Source: Hydrogenoanaerobacterium saccharovorans
GTDB lineage: Bacteria > Bacillota > Clostridia > Oscillospirales > Ruminococcaceae
Direction: 5' to 3'
Assembly: GCF_003814745.1 (NCBI RefSeq)
Contig: NZ_RKRD01000004.1
Span: forward strand, 62,001 to 126,000
DNA length: 64,000 nt
This document shows positions 46,008 to 54,592 of this stretch, one piece after another. Under the pieces are notes generated by a model that was given only the letters and a program-made list of their open reading frames with translations, was not told where the DNA came from and searched no databases. The translations under genes were made by a program, and so were the position numbers. How positions within the stretch are numbered: the first letter of the stretch is position 1; each line of letters begins with the position of its first letter.

Positions 46008-47361
46008 AACAGACTTCCTTTCGTTGCAGTACATCCCTTGGCCATAAGTACAGTATCAAACAAATAAACAGCAAACCGTGGGTAAGTAAAATGGTACTCC
46101 AGTTGGAGTTGGTGAACGAGATGGCGAAATAAATGCAGATGCCGAACGTGATATTGCTATGTAGCCCTTCGGTGCAAGCATCCAGTAAGCGGAAGCACAA
46201 TATCAAAATAATCGGCATCAGTACCACGCCTGCAAGCCCAAAACAAAAAAATGCATCGCCAAGCAACCCATTGTTTGCCGCGGTATCTACATTTTCGTAC
46301 AGCCAGCCAATCATTTTGGGGATGTTCCCGCTATACGGGGATTGCAGACCGACACGGCGCAGAATGCCTCCGCGCAGAAAATCGATGGGATGCTGTGTAA
46401 AGTAATCGAAATAATACGACGAAAGCAGTACGGGTATCATCATCACGCGCCGGTAAAAATAGCTGATGATGTATTGCGTACCGTTGAGCAAGCTTTCAGC
46501 ACAACCGGCTCCGCCGACCGCAAAAAGTGCCCATGGCAGCCACTTACTGCGTCTGCTGTGAAAAAACAGGTAGCCTACAATCACCATAGCAAGGTAAAAC
46601 ACGGTACTTTTCGAGCCGTCCACCGAAAAGTGCAGGTATTCTACCGCGAACAGCACAGCCGTCCAAATATATTTGCGTTTTTGAAAGGCGTATACCATAA
46701 ACAGTGGAATGGCTGTAGACGTCATAGAAAAGAAGTAGCGGAACACACTGGGCATACTGTACCCTGCTGCCTCGCTGCGCCAACGGTATACATCGTTTAA
46801 ACGGAAGATGAGGCGAAAGCCTGTGTACCGCCACGAGATATACAGCACAAAGACTGCGCAGATGCCCGCCATTGCGGTAAACATGATTTTGGTGCCGAAT
46901 TTGGGCGGTGCCAGTTTGATGACGGGAATTTTGCCCTGCAATACGGTAAGCAATACCCAGTACACCATGGCGCCCAAGTAAAACACAATATCTAACCCGC
47001 GCAAACCATACATTGTTTGCAATGGCAAAAAGTAAATTAAATCGAATAAAAATACAAGATAAGACGAAACATACTTTTGCCGTAGTAAAAACTGCGAAAA
47101 CAACGCGATTACCACGGTAAACAGCCACGATAACATGTACCGCACCAAGTTGGGTGCCAAAGTAAAATCGGCATACGCGTACACTGGCGAAATTACAGTT
47201 GCATAAACAATATCCAGTAGTACACGGTAAAGCAAAATGCCTGCCCAATAGATCAGTGTATTGTATTTTTCAAAACGTTCCTCCACCGAAAGTATCTGCC
47301 CCTTGATTTTGTCATAGATACGTTCGATGCGGGATTTACTTTTGGTTAACAGCTGCATCAT
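45997..47361 (-). CDS. Wzy-like oligosaccharide repeat-unit polymerase
   Basis: Start ATG 47361, overlapping the TGA of the upstream oxidoreductase (ATGA), with GGGAAGG just upstream; 454 residues. About ten transmembrane helices with an extended loop between the late helices (the region around RRVGLQSPYSGNIPKMIGWL). Sequence is poorly conserved in this family, but the topology and position beside Wzx- and Wzz-like genes support a polymerase role. Confidence 0.8.
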   Translation of the reverse strand: MMQLLTKSKSRIERIYDKIKGQILSVEERFEKYNTLIYWAGILLYRVLLDIVYATVISPVYAYADFTLAPNLVRYMLSWLFTVVIALFSQFLLRQKYVSSYLVFLFDLIYFLPLQTMYGLRGLDIVFYLGAMVYWVLLTVLQGKIPVIKLAPPKFGTKIMFTAMAGICAVFVLYISWRYTGFRLIFRLNDVYRWRSEAAGYSMPSVFRYFFSMTSTAIPLFMVYAFQKRKYIWTAVLFAVEYLHFSVDGSKSTVFYLAMVIVGYLFFHSRRSKWLPWALFAVGGAGCAESLLNGTQYIISYFYRRVMMIPVLLSSYYFDYFTQHPIDFLRGGILRRVGLQSPYSGNIPKMIGWLYENVDTAANNGLLGDAFFCFGLAGVVLMPIILILCFRLLDACTEGLHSNITFGICIYFAISFTNSNWSTILLTHGLLFICLILYLWPRDVLQRKEVCYGE

Positions 47362-48437
47362 CCGAACCTTCCCGTAAACTCTGTGGTAGAGCATTCCTTC
47401 ATAGGCAGTTTTACGGGGCGTCCTTCCGCTGCTGATTTATAGATAGCCAGCACCAGTTCCAGTGCTCTGCGCCCTGCTTCGGCACAGATATAGGGCTCGC
47501 GGTCGTGCTCGATGGCATCAATCACGTCAGCATAAACCGAGGTGTGCCCGTTGCCGTATACGTTTGAGGTTTCTTCTTCAAACCCTTTGCTCAGGTCGTC
47601 ATCTTCTGGCTTATGGTCGGCAAATTGCCAAACCTCAAGGGTGTTGATGCTTTTTCCGCCTGCCTTGATGGTGCCTTTTTCGCCGAACAAGTATAAAGTT
47701 TCCTCCAAGTTTTTGGGGAACACATTGGTGGTGCCTTCAATGGTACCGATGGCACCGTTTTTGAATTTTACTACGCCAAGCCCCACATCTTCGCACTCGA
47801 GGTAATTGTGGAACTGCTGTGCGGTGTAGGCAAACACCTCTTCAATTTCGTCGCCCATCATCCAACGCAAAAGGTCAATGCCGTGGATGGATTGGTTCAT
47901 CAAAGAGCCGCCGTCCTGCGCCCAAGTTCCGCGCCAGGGTGCTTGGGTGTAGTAATCTTGGTTGCGGTTCCAGCGCACATGCACACAACCGTGCGACATT
48001 TTGCCGAACCGCCCCTGCTCCACCGCTTTGCGGATATGCTGAATGGAGATATTAAAGCGGTTTTGGTGGCAAGCACAAACCTTTACACCTTTTTCTTTGC
48101 CCGCCGCAATGATTGCGTCGGCATCTTGCAGTGACAAGGCGATGGGCTTTTCAATAATCACGTTGCACCCTGCGTGGATGCAGTCGAGCGCAATTTGCGC
48201 ATGCTTGCCGCTTTCGGTGGAAATCCCCACCAGTGCGGGGGCAACCTCCGCCAGCATTTGCTTGTAATCGGTATAACGGCGGATGGAGGTGTCTTTTTCC
48301 AAACCGTGTTTTGCAAGCAGTGCTTCCATGTGTTCAGGTACAATATCGCACACCGCAGCAATCTCCAAATGGTTGCTTACGGCGGCTTTGATATGGTTGG
48401 TTGAAATTCGGCCGCAGCCGATCAGTGCATATTTCAT
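47358..48437 (-). CDS. Gfo/Idh/MocA oxidoreductase, WbpB-like UDP-sugar 3-dehydrogenase
   Basis: Start ATG 48437 behind AAGGGG; 359 residues. The N-terminal Rossmann domain starts YALIGCGRISTNHIKAAVSN and has the EKPIAL motif (EKP lysine, about 97). The C-terminal alpha/beta domain has GGSLMNQSIHGIDLLRWMMG with the usual active-site H. In the WbpA/B/E/D pathway this enzyme oxidises C3 of UDP-GlcNAcA. All three partner types are encoded upstream in this operon, which supports that role over a generic inositol-dehydrogenase label. Confidence 0.87.
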   Translation of the reverse strand: MKYALIGCGRISTNHIKAAVSNHLEIAAVCDIVPEHMEALLAKHGLEKDTSIRRYTDYKQMLAEVAPALVGISTESGKHAQIALDCIHAGCNVIIEKPIALSLQDADAIIAAGKEKGVKVCACHQNRFNISIQHIRKAVEQGRFGKMSHGCVHVRWNRNQDYYTQAPWRGTWAQDGGSLMNQSIHGIDLLRWMMGDEIEEVFAYTAQQFHNYLECEDVGLGVVKFKNGAIGTIEGTTNVFPKNLEETLYLFGEKGTIKAGGKSINTLEVWQFADHKPEDDDLSKGFEEETSNVYGNGHTSVYADVIDAIEHDREPYICAEAGRRALELVLAIYKSAAEGRPVKLPMKECSTTEFTGRFG

Positions 48438-48455
48438 GACAGAACCCCTTCCTAT

Positions 48456-49562
48456 CTACTGCAGGAATGCATAAAGCGCCAGCAGTTTTTTTTCTTCGAT
48501 GCCCCAATTGTATTTTTGCAGCACCGCGCGCCGCCCGTTTTTGCCCATTTCGCGGGCTTCATCGGGGTGGCTCAACAGGTAGTCGATGGCACGGGCGATT
48601 TCTTTTGGCTGGTCGGGCTGTACGCAGATGCCGAATTTATCCTCTTGCAATGCCTTTTTCGCGTAGTCCGACTCGGAAAAGATAACCGGAATGCCTGCTG
48701 CCATGTACTCGTACACCTTGATGGGGAATGCATCAAAACGGTTGTACTGACCCACATTCAGCAGGGTGGCAATCCCCGCAGCACTGCGGCTCAGCACGTC
48801 CACCACCTGTGTGCGGTCAAGAAAACCGAGGTATTTTACTTTGCTCCACGACGGTTGTTTTCTCAGTTCACTTTCGTATTCCTCCGACTGGAACTTACCC
48901 GCCAAGTATAAGGTAGCATTGTTGGTGTGTTGCATCGCCTGCACCAAATGGGTGATGCCGCGGTTGTGGGTAAGCCCGCCAATGTGGCAGACGGCTTTTT
49001 CTTTTTGCGGTGCAGGCTGGGGCATTTGCGCAAATTCTGAAAGGCGCGGTGCATTAGTGATAAACTCCACCCGTTTTGCCCTATTTTCAAAGTAGTTTTT
49101 CCCCTCGATGGTGCAAACGCAAATCACTGCATCCAGTTGTTTGCAAATTCTGGTTTCGTATCCATAAAACCATGCGGCAATGGCGTTGCGCAGCACCGCG
49201 GGTATCCAAGTTTTTTCACGTATTTGGTAGCTGTAAAACTCGTGGCTGTCGTAAATCACTTTTTTGCCCTGTTTTTTCAGCTTTAAGCCATAAGGCAGCA
49301 GCTCAGGGTCGTGAAAATGGTACAGGTCTGCATCCAGTGCGCATGCCTTTTCGTACACGGCTTTCGCCGCCGTACGCATCCGCTGTAAGCGGGAACTGGG
49401 TATCTCACCCACGCCCACGATGTGCACGCCCGAATGCTCCATACTCTCGCCGGGTGCAACCAAGGTAACATCATGCCCAGCCGCGGCTAGGCTGCAGCAT
49501 TCTTTGTAAAAAATTCTGGTATCCAGGCTTTGGTGCGCACTAGTCATATGACAAACTTTAAT
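48456..49562 (-). CDS. GT4 family glycosyltransferase, probable AUU start
   Basis: AAGGAG (49576-49571) lies 8 bases before ATT at 49562, which yields the typical N-terminus (M)KVCHMTSAHQSLDTRIFYKEC. The GTG at 49571 overlaps the binding site itself, and the next ATG (49547) would delete the first beta-strand. So AUU is the most likely start (368 aa). The GT-B fold shows GHDVTLVAPGES in the N-domain and EYMAAGIPVIFSESD in the nucleotide-sugar-binding domain. It should add one sugar to the lipid-linked repeat unit; donor and acceptor are unknown. Confidence 0.88.
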   Translation of the reverse strand: MKVCHMTSAHQSLDTRIFYKECCSLAAAGHDVTLVAPGESMEHSGVHIVGVGEIPSSRLQRMRTAAKAVYEKACALDADLYHFHDPELLPYGLKLKKQGKKVIYDSHEFYSYQIREKTWIPAVLRNAIAAWFYGYETRICKQLDAVICVCTIEGKNYFENRAKRVEFITNAPRLSEFAQMPQPAPQKEKAVCHIGGLTHNRGITHLVQAMQHTNNATLYLAGKFQSEEYESELRKQPSWSKVKYLGFLDRTQVVDVLSRSAAGIATLLNVGQYNRFDAFPIKVYEYMAAGIPVIFSESDYAKKALQEDKFGICVQPDQPKEIARAIDYLLSHPDEAREMGKNGRRAVLQKYNWGIEEKKLLALYAFLQ

Positions 49563-49580
49563 GGTTACCACTCCTTGCAG

Positions 49581-50900
49581 TTACAGCAGTTCGATTTTCG
49601 CGCGGTTTTTCACATTCTTCATCGCGTTTTTGGTGTCGAATACCGCAACGGCATGTTCTGCCACCATATCGTAATCCACATTGGTGTGTGCGGCAGTAAC
49701 CACCACCAAATCGTAGCTTGCAATTGTTTTTGCATCAATTGCCGCAATCCCCTTGTGTTTTGCGCCCTTGTATTTGTACTCGGGGATAAACGGGTCGAAA
49801 TAATCGATCTGCGCGCCTGTTTTGTCAAACTCTTCAATTACACGCAGTGCAGGGCTCTCGCGGTAATCATCGATATCCTGCTTGTAAGCAACACCCAAAA
49901 TTAAGATTTTCGAGCCGTTGAGCGCCTTTTTAAAGCGGTTGAGGATTTTGCCCGCACGGTCGACACAGTATTCGGGCATACGGTCGTTAATCATCATCGA
50001 GCTTTCAATCATCGAGGTGTGAAAGCCGTATTCGCGTGCTTTCCAAGAGAGGTAGTACGGGTCAAGCGGGATGCAGTGACCACCCAAGCCGGGGCCGGGG
50101 TAAAACGCCTGAAAGCCATAGGGTTTGGTTTTTGCCGCGTCGATAACCTCCCACACATTGATGCCCATACGGTTGCAGAGGATGGCAATTTCGTTGACGA
50201 GCCCGATGTTGATGTTGCGGTAGGTGTTTTCGAGGATTTTTTCCATTTCTGCAACGGCCGGGGAAGAAACCTCTTTTACGTCGCCCTCCAGCACCGCACG
50301 GTACATGCGCGAAATGACTTCGACAGCATCTTCGCCAATAGCGCCAACCACTTTGGGAGTGTTTTTTGTTTTATAAATCAGGTTACCCGGGTCGACACGC
50401 TCGGGCGAAAAGCCGAGGTAAAAATCCTCGCCGCATTTCAGCCCCGAACCATCTTCGAGCAGTGGCTTGATAAGTTCTTCGGTGGTGCCGGGGTACGTGG
50501 TGGATTCGAGCACCACCATGGTGTTTTTGCTGAGGTATTTCGAGATTGCAATCGTGCTGTCGCGCACGTAGCTTATGTCGGGCTGCTGATGGTCATCCAG
50601 CGGTGTGGGTACGCAGATGGCGATAAAATCGGCATCCTTTACAAACGAAAAATCGGTGGTAGCCGAGAGCGTTCCTGCCTCCACAATTTCTTTAAGGTCG
50701 CTGTCCACCACGTCACCGATGTAGTTGTGCCCCTGGTTTACCAGTCTTACTTTTTCTGCCTGCACGTCAAAACCGATGGTTTTAAAGCCTGCTTTTGCCT
50801 TTTCTACCGCCAGCGGCAAACCGACATAGCCCAACCCTACAACGGCTACGACGATGCTTTTTTCGTCTATCTTTTTGATTAATGTGTCTTTTATGCTCAT
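49581..50900 (-). CDS. Nucleotide-sugar 6-dehydrogenase, WbpA-like (UDP-GlcNAc dehydrogenase)
   Basis: Start ATG 50900 overlaps the TGA of the acetyltransferase gene (ATGA). The 439-residue UDP-Glc/GDP-Man dehydrogenase family protein has an N-terminal NAD domain (VGLGYVGLPLAVEKAKAG), VPTPLDDHQQPD, a central domain with GFSPERVDPGN, and the catalytic cysteine in GPGLGGHCIPLDPYYLSWKA. The C-terminal domain has ILGVAYKQDIDDYRESPAL. It oxidises C6 of UDP-GlcNAc (or UDP-ManNAc) with NAD. The downstream WbpB-like and upstream WbpD/E-like genes favour the UDP-GlcNAc role. Confidence 0.92.
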   Translation of the reverse strand: MSIKDTLIKKIDEKSIVVAVVGLGYVGLPLAVEKAKAGFKTIGFDVQAEKVRLVNQGHNYIGDVVDSDLKEIVEAGTLSATTDFSFVKDADFIAICVPTPLDDHQQPDISYVRDSTIAISKYLSKNTMVVLESTTYPGTTEELIKPLLEDGSGLKCGEDFYLGFSPERVDPGNLIYKTKNTPKVVGAIGEDAVEVISRMYRAVLEGDVKEVSSPAVAEMEKILENTYRNINIGLVNEIAILCNRMGINVWEVIDAAKTKPYGFQAFYPGPGLGGHCIPLDPYYLSWKAREYGFHTSMIESSMMINDRMPEYCVDRAGKILNRFKKALNGSKILILGVAYKQDIDDYRESPALRVIEEFDKTGAQIDYFDPFIPEYKYKGAKHKGIAAIDAKTIASYDLVVVTAAHTNVDYDMVAEHAVAVFDTKNAMKNVKNRAKIELL

Positions 50901-51478
50901 TCTTTTATCTCCTCAACGTTGGATTTTTCATTGAATCTATATTGTTTCAAACAGCCAGAGCAAATCGCTCTGCCGTCAGAAAAATCAAGTTTTTCTCCGC
51001 ACGCGCACACATAGCCGTGCACCCGTGCAGGGGAACCGTAAACAAGAGCATAGTCGGGCACGGTTTTGGTTACCACACTGCCCGCACCCACAAACGCATA
51101 CGTGCCGATGTCGTGCCCGCATACGATGGTGGCATTTGCACCGATACTCGCCCCCTGCTTTACGCGGGTTTGGCGGTACTCATTTTTGCGCTCGATAAAC
51201 GCACGCGGATTGATGACATTAGTAAAAACGCACGACGGGCCGAGAAATACGCCGTCTTCGCACACAACACCGGTGTAAACCGAAACATTGTTTTGTATCT
51301 TTACACCGTTGCCCAACTCAACACCGGGCGAAATCACCACGTTTTGCCCGATGTTGCAGTGCTCGCCGATTTTGCACCCGCCCATGATGTGCGAAAAGTG
51401 CCAAATCTTTGTGCCTTTGCCGATTTCGCAGCCATCGTCCACATAGCTGGATTCATGCACAAAATAAGCCTTTTCCAT
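50897..51478 (-). CDS. WbpD/WlbB-like N-acetyltransferase (left-handed beta-helix)
   Basis: I choose ATG 51478, 7 bases after GGAGG and overlapping the upstream stop (TGATG); GTG 51481 is too close. The 193-residue protein has hexapeptide repeats (IGKGTKIWHFSHIM, IGEHCNIGQNVVIS, IGANATIVCGHDIG), a conserved H in FSHIMGG, and VINPRAFIERKNEY. This is the WbpD/WlbB type, which acetylates UDP-3-amino-GlcNAcA. The C-terminus carries a small zinc-ribbon-like CACGEK...CSGC pattern, as many WlbB homologues do. Confidence 0.9.
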   Translation of the reverse strand: MEKAYFVHESSYVDDGCEIGKGTKIWHFSHIMGGCKIGEHCNIGQNVVISPGVELGNGVKIQNNVSVYTGVVCEDGVFLGPSCVFTNVINPRAFIERKNEYRQTRVKQGASIGANATIVCGHDIGTYAFVGAGSVVTKTVPDYALVYGSPARVHGYVCACGEKLDFSDGRAICSGCLKQYRFNEKSNVEEIKE

Positions 51479-52605
51479 CACAGAGCCTCCAGCACAGCCT
51501 GAATAATGGTATCCTGCTCTGCTTCTTCGAGGTACGGATGCATCGGAAGCGAGAACGTGCGGTCACAATAGTCCATCGCATTGAGAAAGGTTTCTTGATG
51601 GCTTGGCACATTGGCGAACACCGGCAGCGCATGCTGCGGTATGGGGTAATATACCATATTGGGGATTTTCTTTTCGTTTAGGTGTGCCAATACGGCATCG
51701 CGTGTGGTACTGTCTTGCGCGAGCAATGCATATTGCGCGTAAACCGAAAGGCAATCGGGCGCGATATAAGGAGTGGTAAAGCTGCTTTCAAACGCCGCAT
51801 TGTAACGCTGTGCCACTTTTTGGCGGGCGTCACGCTCGTAGGTTTTGAGCGCTTTCAGTTTGGACAGCAGAATTGCCGCCTGTATCGTATCCAAACGAGA
51901 GTTCAGCCCGATGCGGACGTTGCTGTATTTGCCTTTGTCCCCTTTGCCGTGTACGCGGATGGACTTGCAAAGCTCCGCAAGTTTATCGTCATTGGTAAAC
52001 ACGGCGCCGCCGTCGCCGTAACAGCCGAGCGGTTTTGCAGGAAAAAACGACGTGGTTGCGCAATCGCCGATGGCACAGGTGGAACGCCCGTGATACAGTG
52101 CACCAAAGCTTTGTGCCGCGTCCACAATCAAGGTAAGGTTGTATTTTTTGCAGATTGCCTCAATGGCATCGTAATCGGCAGGGTTGCCGAGAAAATCTAC
52201 CGCAACCACTGCTTTTGGCTTCAGCTTGCCCTCTGTCAACACCGCCTGAATTTGCCGCTCTAAGCTGACGGGGCAAAGGTTGTAAGTATCGGCTGTAATA
52301 TCACAAAAAACCGGTGTTGCACCCAGCATACAGGCGGGTTCTACACTGGCAATAAAGGTGATGTCGGGGCAGAATACCGCATCACCTTGCCCGATGTTGT
52401 ATGCCATAAACAGCATTTGCAGTGCATCGGTGCCGTTTGCACAGGCAATGCAATGCCGCACGCCCGTAAACTCGGCAAGCTCAGCCTCCAGCTGCGCAAC
52501 CTCAGAACCCATGATAAACTGTCCATGATCAAGAACTTTTTGAATGTTTGCGTCGATTTCACCTTTTAACGCGTGGTACTGTGCCTTTAAATCAATAAAC
52601 TGCAT
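51478..52605 (-). CDS. DegT/DnrJ aminotransferase, WbpE-like
   Basis: Start ATG 52605 behind GAGGAA; 375 residues. Fold-type I PLP sugar aminotransferase: CANGTDALQMLFMAYNIG, DAAQSFGALYHGRSTCAIGD, and the PLP lysine in TTSFFPAKPLGCYGDGGAV (about 185). It should transfer an amino group to C3 of the 3-keto UDP-sugar made by the WbpB-like enzyme. The order in the operon (E-D-A, one GT4 gene, then B) keeps all four steps together. Confidence 0.92.
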   Translation of the reverse strand: MQFIDLKAQYHALKGEIDANIQKVLDHGQFIMGSEVAQLEAELAEFTGVRHCIACANGTDALQMLFMAYNIGQGDAVFCPDITFIASVEPACMLGATPVFCDITADTYNLCPVSLERQIQAVLTEGKLKPKAVVAVDFLGNPADYDAIEAICKKYNLTLIVDAAQSFGALYHGRSTCAIGDCATTSFFPAKPLGCYGDGGAVFTNDDKLAELCKSIRVHGKGDKGKYSNVRIGLNSRLDTIQAAILLSKLKALKTYERDARQKVAQRYNAAFESSFTTPYIAPDCLSVYAQYALLAQDSTTRDAVLAHLNEKKIPNMVYYPIPQHALPVFANVPSHQETFLNAMDYCDRTFSLPMHPYLEEAEQDTIIQAVLEAL

Positions 52606-52648
52606 AGTCGGTTCCTCGCTTTTCTCGTTTTACCGTTAATAATAGGCT

Positions 52649-53887
52649 CTATTCTTTTATTATACACAAAACCTGCTCGAGTTTTGCTGTTAAAGCAGGG
52701 TAATCGTATTCGAGCGCTGTCTGCCTTGCGTTAGCACTCCACCGATTTTGTTTTTCTTTGTCTGCACTGTAAAAATCCATCACCGCATCGGCAATGGCGG
52801 CGGCTGTTTGTTGCTTTATCACCACACCACAGTCGCAGCGCTCAATCAAATCGTAGCGGCATACCAAATCCGAAAGAATCGGTTTGCCCGATGCGAGATA
52901 ATCGAACAGCTTATTTAAACTGCACCCAAACCGCATAATATCGGTTTGTTTTACATGGATTAAGTTGAGGTTGCTTTGGCTTAAAATAAACGGGATGTAC
53001 TTTTTATCGACGTGCCCCAAAAAGACGATGTTGTCGGCAGAAATCTCGTTTGCATAGCGCTGTAATTCTTCGCGTTCGTTGCCGTCGCCGTAAACCAAAA
53101 ACTGTATGTTCTCCCCTGCCCGTTCTTTCAGCAGTTTTGCTGCATCCACAAGCGGCTTTAGGTTGTTTACCATACGCACCGAGCCGGTGTATACCACTTT
53201 AAAGGTACCGGGGTTCAGCAGTTGGGGGTGTTCCAAACGGCAGTTGTCGCGGTTATGGTCAAATTCCTCGATATCCACACCGTTGTTGACGTGGTACACT
53301 TTTTCAAGGTCAATTTCATTCTGCCATCCACGCTGTATAATGTAATCTTTGCCGCCCTCCATCGTAAAAATGATGCGATCGGCTTTTTTGTAAATCCATT
53401 TTTCCAACTGCTGCAAAACTATAATAACAGGGTTTTTACGCGAGATGCCCTTGTATTCGATAATGGATTCGGGCCACAGGTCGCGTACCTCTACCACACA
53501 AGGCACTTTTTTTTGTTTTGCGATATGAATTGCAGCAAAGGCGGCAAACAAATCGGGCGACGAGGTGTATATCACATCGGGGCGTTCAAATGTATTGCGC
53601 AGCCGCCAAAGGTTGAGTGGGAAATCGAGCATATTTTTGATGCGCGAAAACCCGTTTGCATGGTAATCACCCGCGCGCACAAAAGTGTACTCGATGCCGT
53701 CGGTGATTTTTTCGCGGTACAGTTCTTTGCCCTCAACCATGTTGATTTTCGTATTGTGAATCATACTCGAGGTAAAGATTCGTACCTTGTGCCCCTTTTT
53801 GCCGAGGAATTTCGAAAAGTAGTAGTGACGGGTAAGCCCGCCCAAAGACGGCGGAATAGCATAATGATTTAAAATCCAAATATTCAA
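52649..53887 (-). CDS. GT4 family glycosyltransferase (WbuB-like)
   Basis: A TTG start at 53887 lies 7 bases after AAGGAG; 412 residues. N-domain: MNIWILNHYAIPPSLGGLTR, typical of WbuB/WcaI-type GT4 enzymes. C-domain: KVVYTGSVRMVNNLKPLVDA, FLGHVDKKYIPFILS and LFDYLASGKPILSDL. It probably adds the second sugar to the undecaprenyl-diphosphate sugar, since its gene follows the priming transferase. The sugar is not predictable from sequence alone. Confidence 0.9.
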   Translation of the reverse strand: MNIWILNHYAIPPSLGGLTRHYYFSKFLGKKGHKVRIFTSSMIHNTKINMVEGKELYREKITDGIEYTFVRAGDYHANGFSRIKNMLDFPLNLWRLRNTFERPDVIYTSSPDLFAAFAAIHIAKQKKVPCVVEVRDLWPESIIEYKGISRKNPVIIVLQQLEKWIYKKADRIIFTMEGGKDYIIQRGWQNEIDLEKVYHVNNGVDIEEFDHNRDNCRLEHPQLLNPGTFKVVYTGSVRMVNNLKPLVDAAKLLKERAGENIQFLVYGDGNEREELQRYANEISADNIVFLGHVDKKYIPFILSQSNLNLIHVKQTDIMRFGCSLNKLFDYLASGKPILSDLVCRYDLIERCDCGVVIKQQTAAAIADAVMDFYSADKEKQNRWSANARQTALEYDYPALTAKLEQVLCIIKE

Positions 53888-53900
53888 AGTGTTGCTCCTT

Positions 53901-54587
53901 TTAAGAAAAAATCGCCGTTACTGTGTTGATCATTGTTTTTAAATCATTCGCAAATCCAAACTCCAACAAGCTGTGCAGGTTGTACTGCATCTTTTGGGGC
54001 AGTATTTGCTCCACATAGGTTTTGTCCGCGTCCTCGGCGTCGGTCAGCAGCTTGTCCTCATCTTTATAGCGAATGCTTGCCTCCGATGTAACCCCCGCGG
54101 GCAAAAGCAGTGTTGCAAGCATTTCGTCGGTATACTGCTTTACATAGCGCGGTACTTCGGGGCGTGTGCCCACAAAGCTCATATCCCCCAGCAGGATATT
54201 GATCAGTTGGGGCAGTTCATCCAGGCGGAACTTGCGCAGAAAACCGCCGATGCGTGTTACGCGGGCATCGTTTTTGCTGGTAACCTGCGTGCCCAATTTT
54301 TCGGCGTTCTGCACCATGGTGCGAAATTTATAGATGCGAAACTCCTTGCCGTAACGGGTAACCCGCACCTGACGGAACATCACCGCCCCGGGTGAATCCA
54401 GTTTAATCAGCAGTGCAAGGAGCAGGAATATCGGCAAAAGTACAATCAAAAGAACCAGTGCCACTATAAAATCGAAAACGCGCTTACAGAATAAGCTAAC
54501 CTTTTTTTTGCTAAGCGCATCGTAGTACGGCTGTACCGCATCGTTTTGCATGCTCTGCGGCAGCCGCTCCCAATCCAAAAGCATCAT
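53901..54587 (-). CDS. Priming phosphoglycosyltransferase (bacterial sugar transferase, PglC-like)
   Basis: Start ATG 54587 (two ATGs in a row; GGGGG upstream). One hydrophobic membrane hairpin (FIVALVLLIVLLPIFLLLAL), then the catalytic part: MFRQVRVTRYGKEFRIYKFR, RIGGFLRKFRLDELPQLINI and GDMSFVGTRPEVPRYV. The D-E pair in LDELPQL is the usual catalytic dyad. At 228 residues it is the short, monotopic (PglC) class. It transfers a sugar 1-phosphate to undecaprenyl phosphate and starts the repeat unit. Confidence 0.92.
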   Translation of the reverse strand: MMLLDWERLPQSMQNDAVQPYYDALSKKKVSLFCKRVFDFIVALVLLIVLLPIFLLLALLIKLDSPGAVMFRQVRVTRYGKEFRIYKFRTMVQNAEKLGTQVTSKNDARVTRIGGFLRKFRLDELPQLINILLGDMSFVGTRPEVPRYVKQYTDEMLATLLLPAGVTSEASIRYKDEDKLLTDAEDADKTYVEQILPQKMQYNLHSLLEFGFANDLKTMINTVTAIFS

Positions 54588-54592
54588 TCTGT

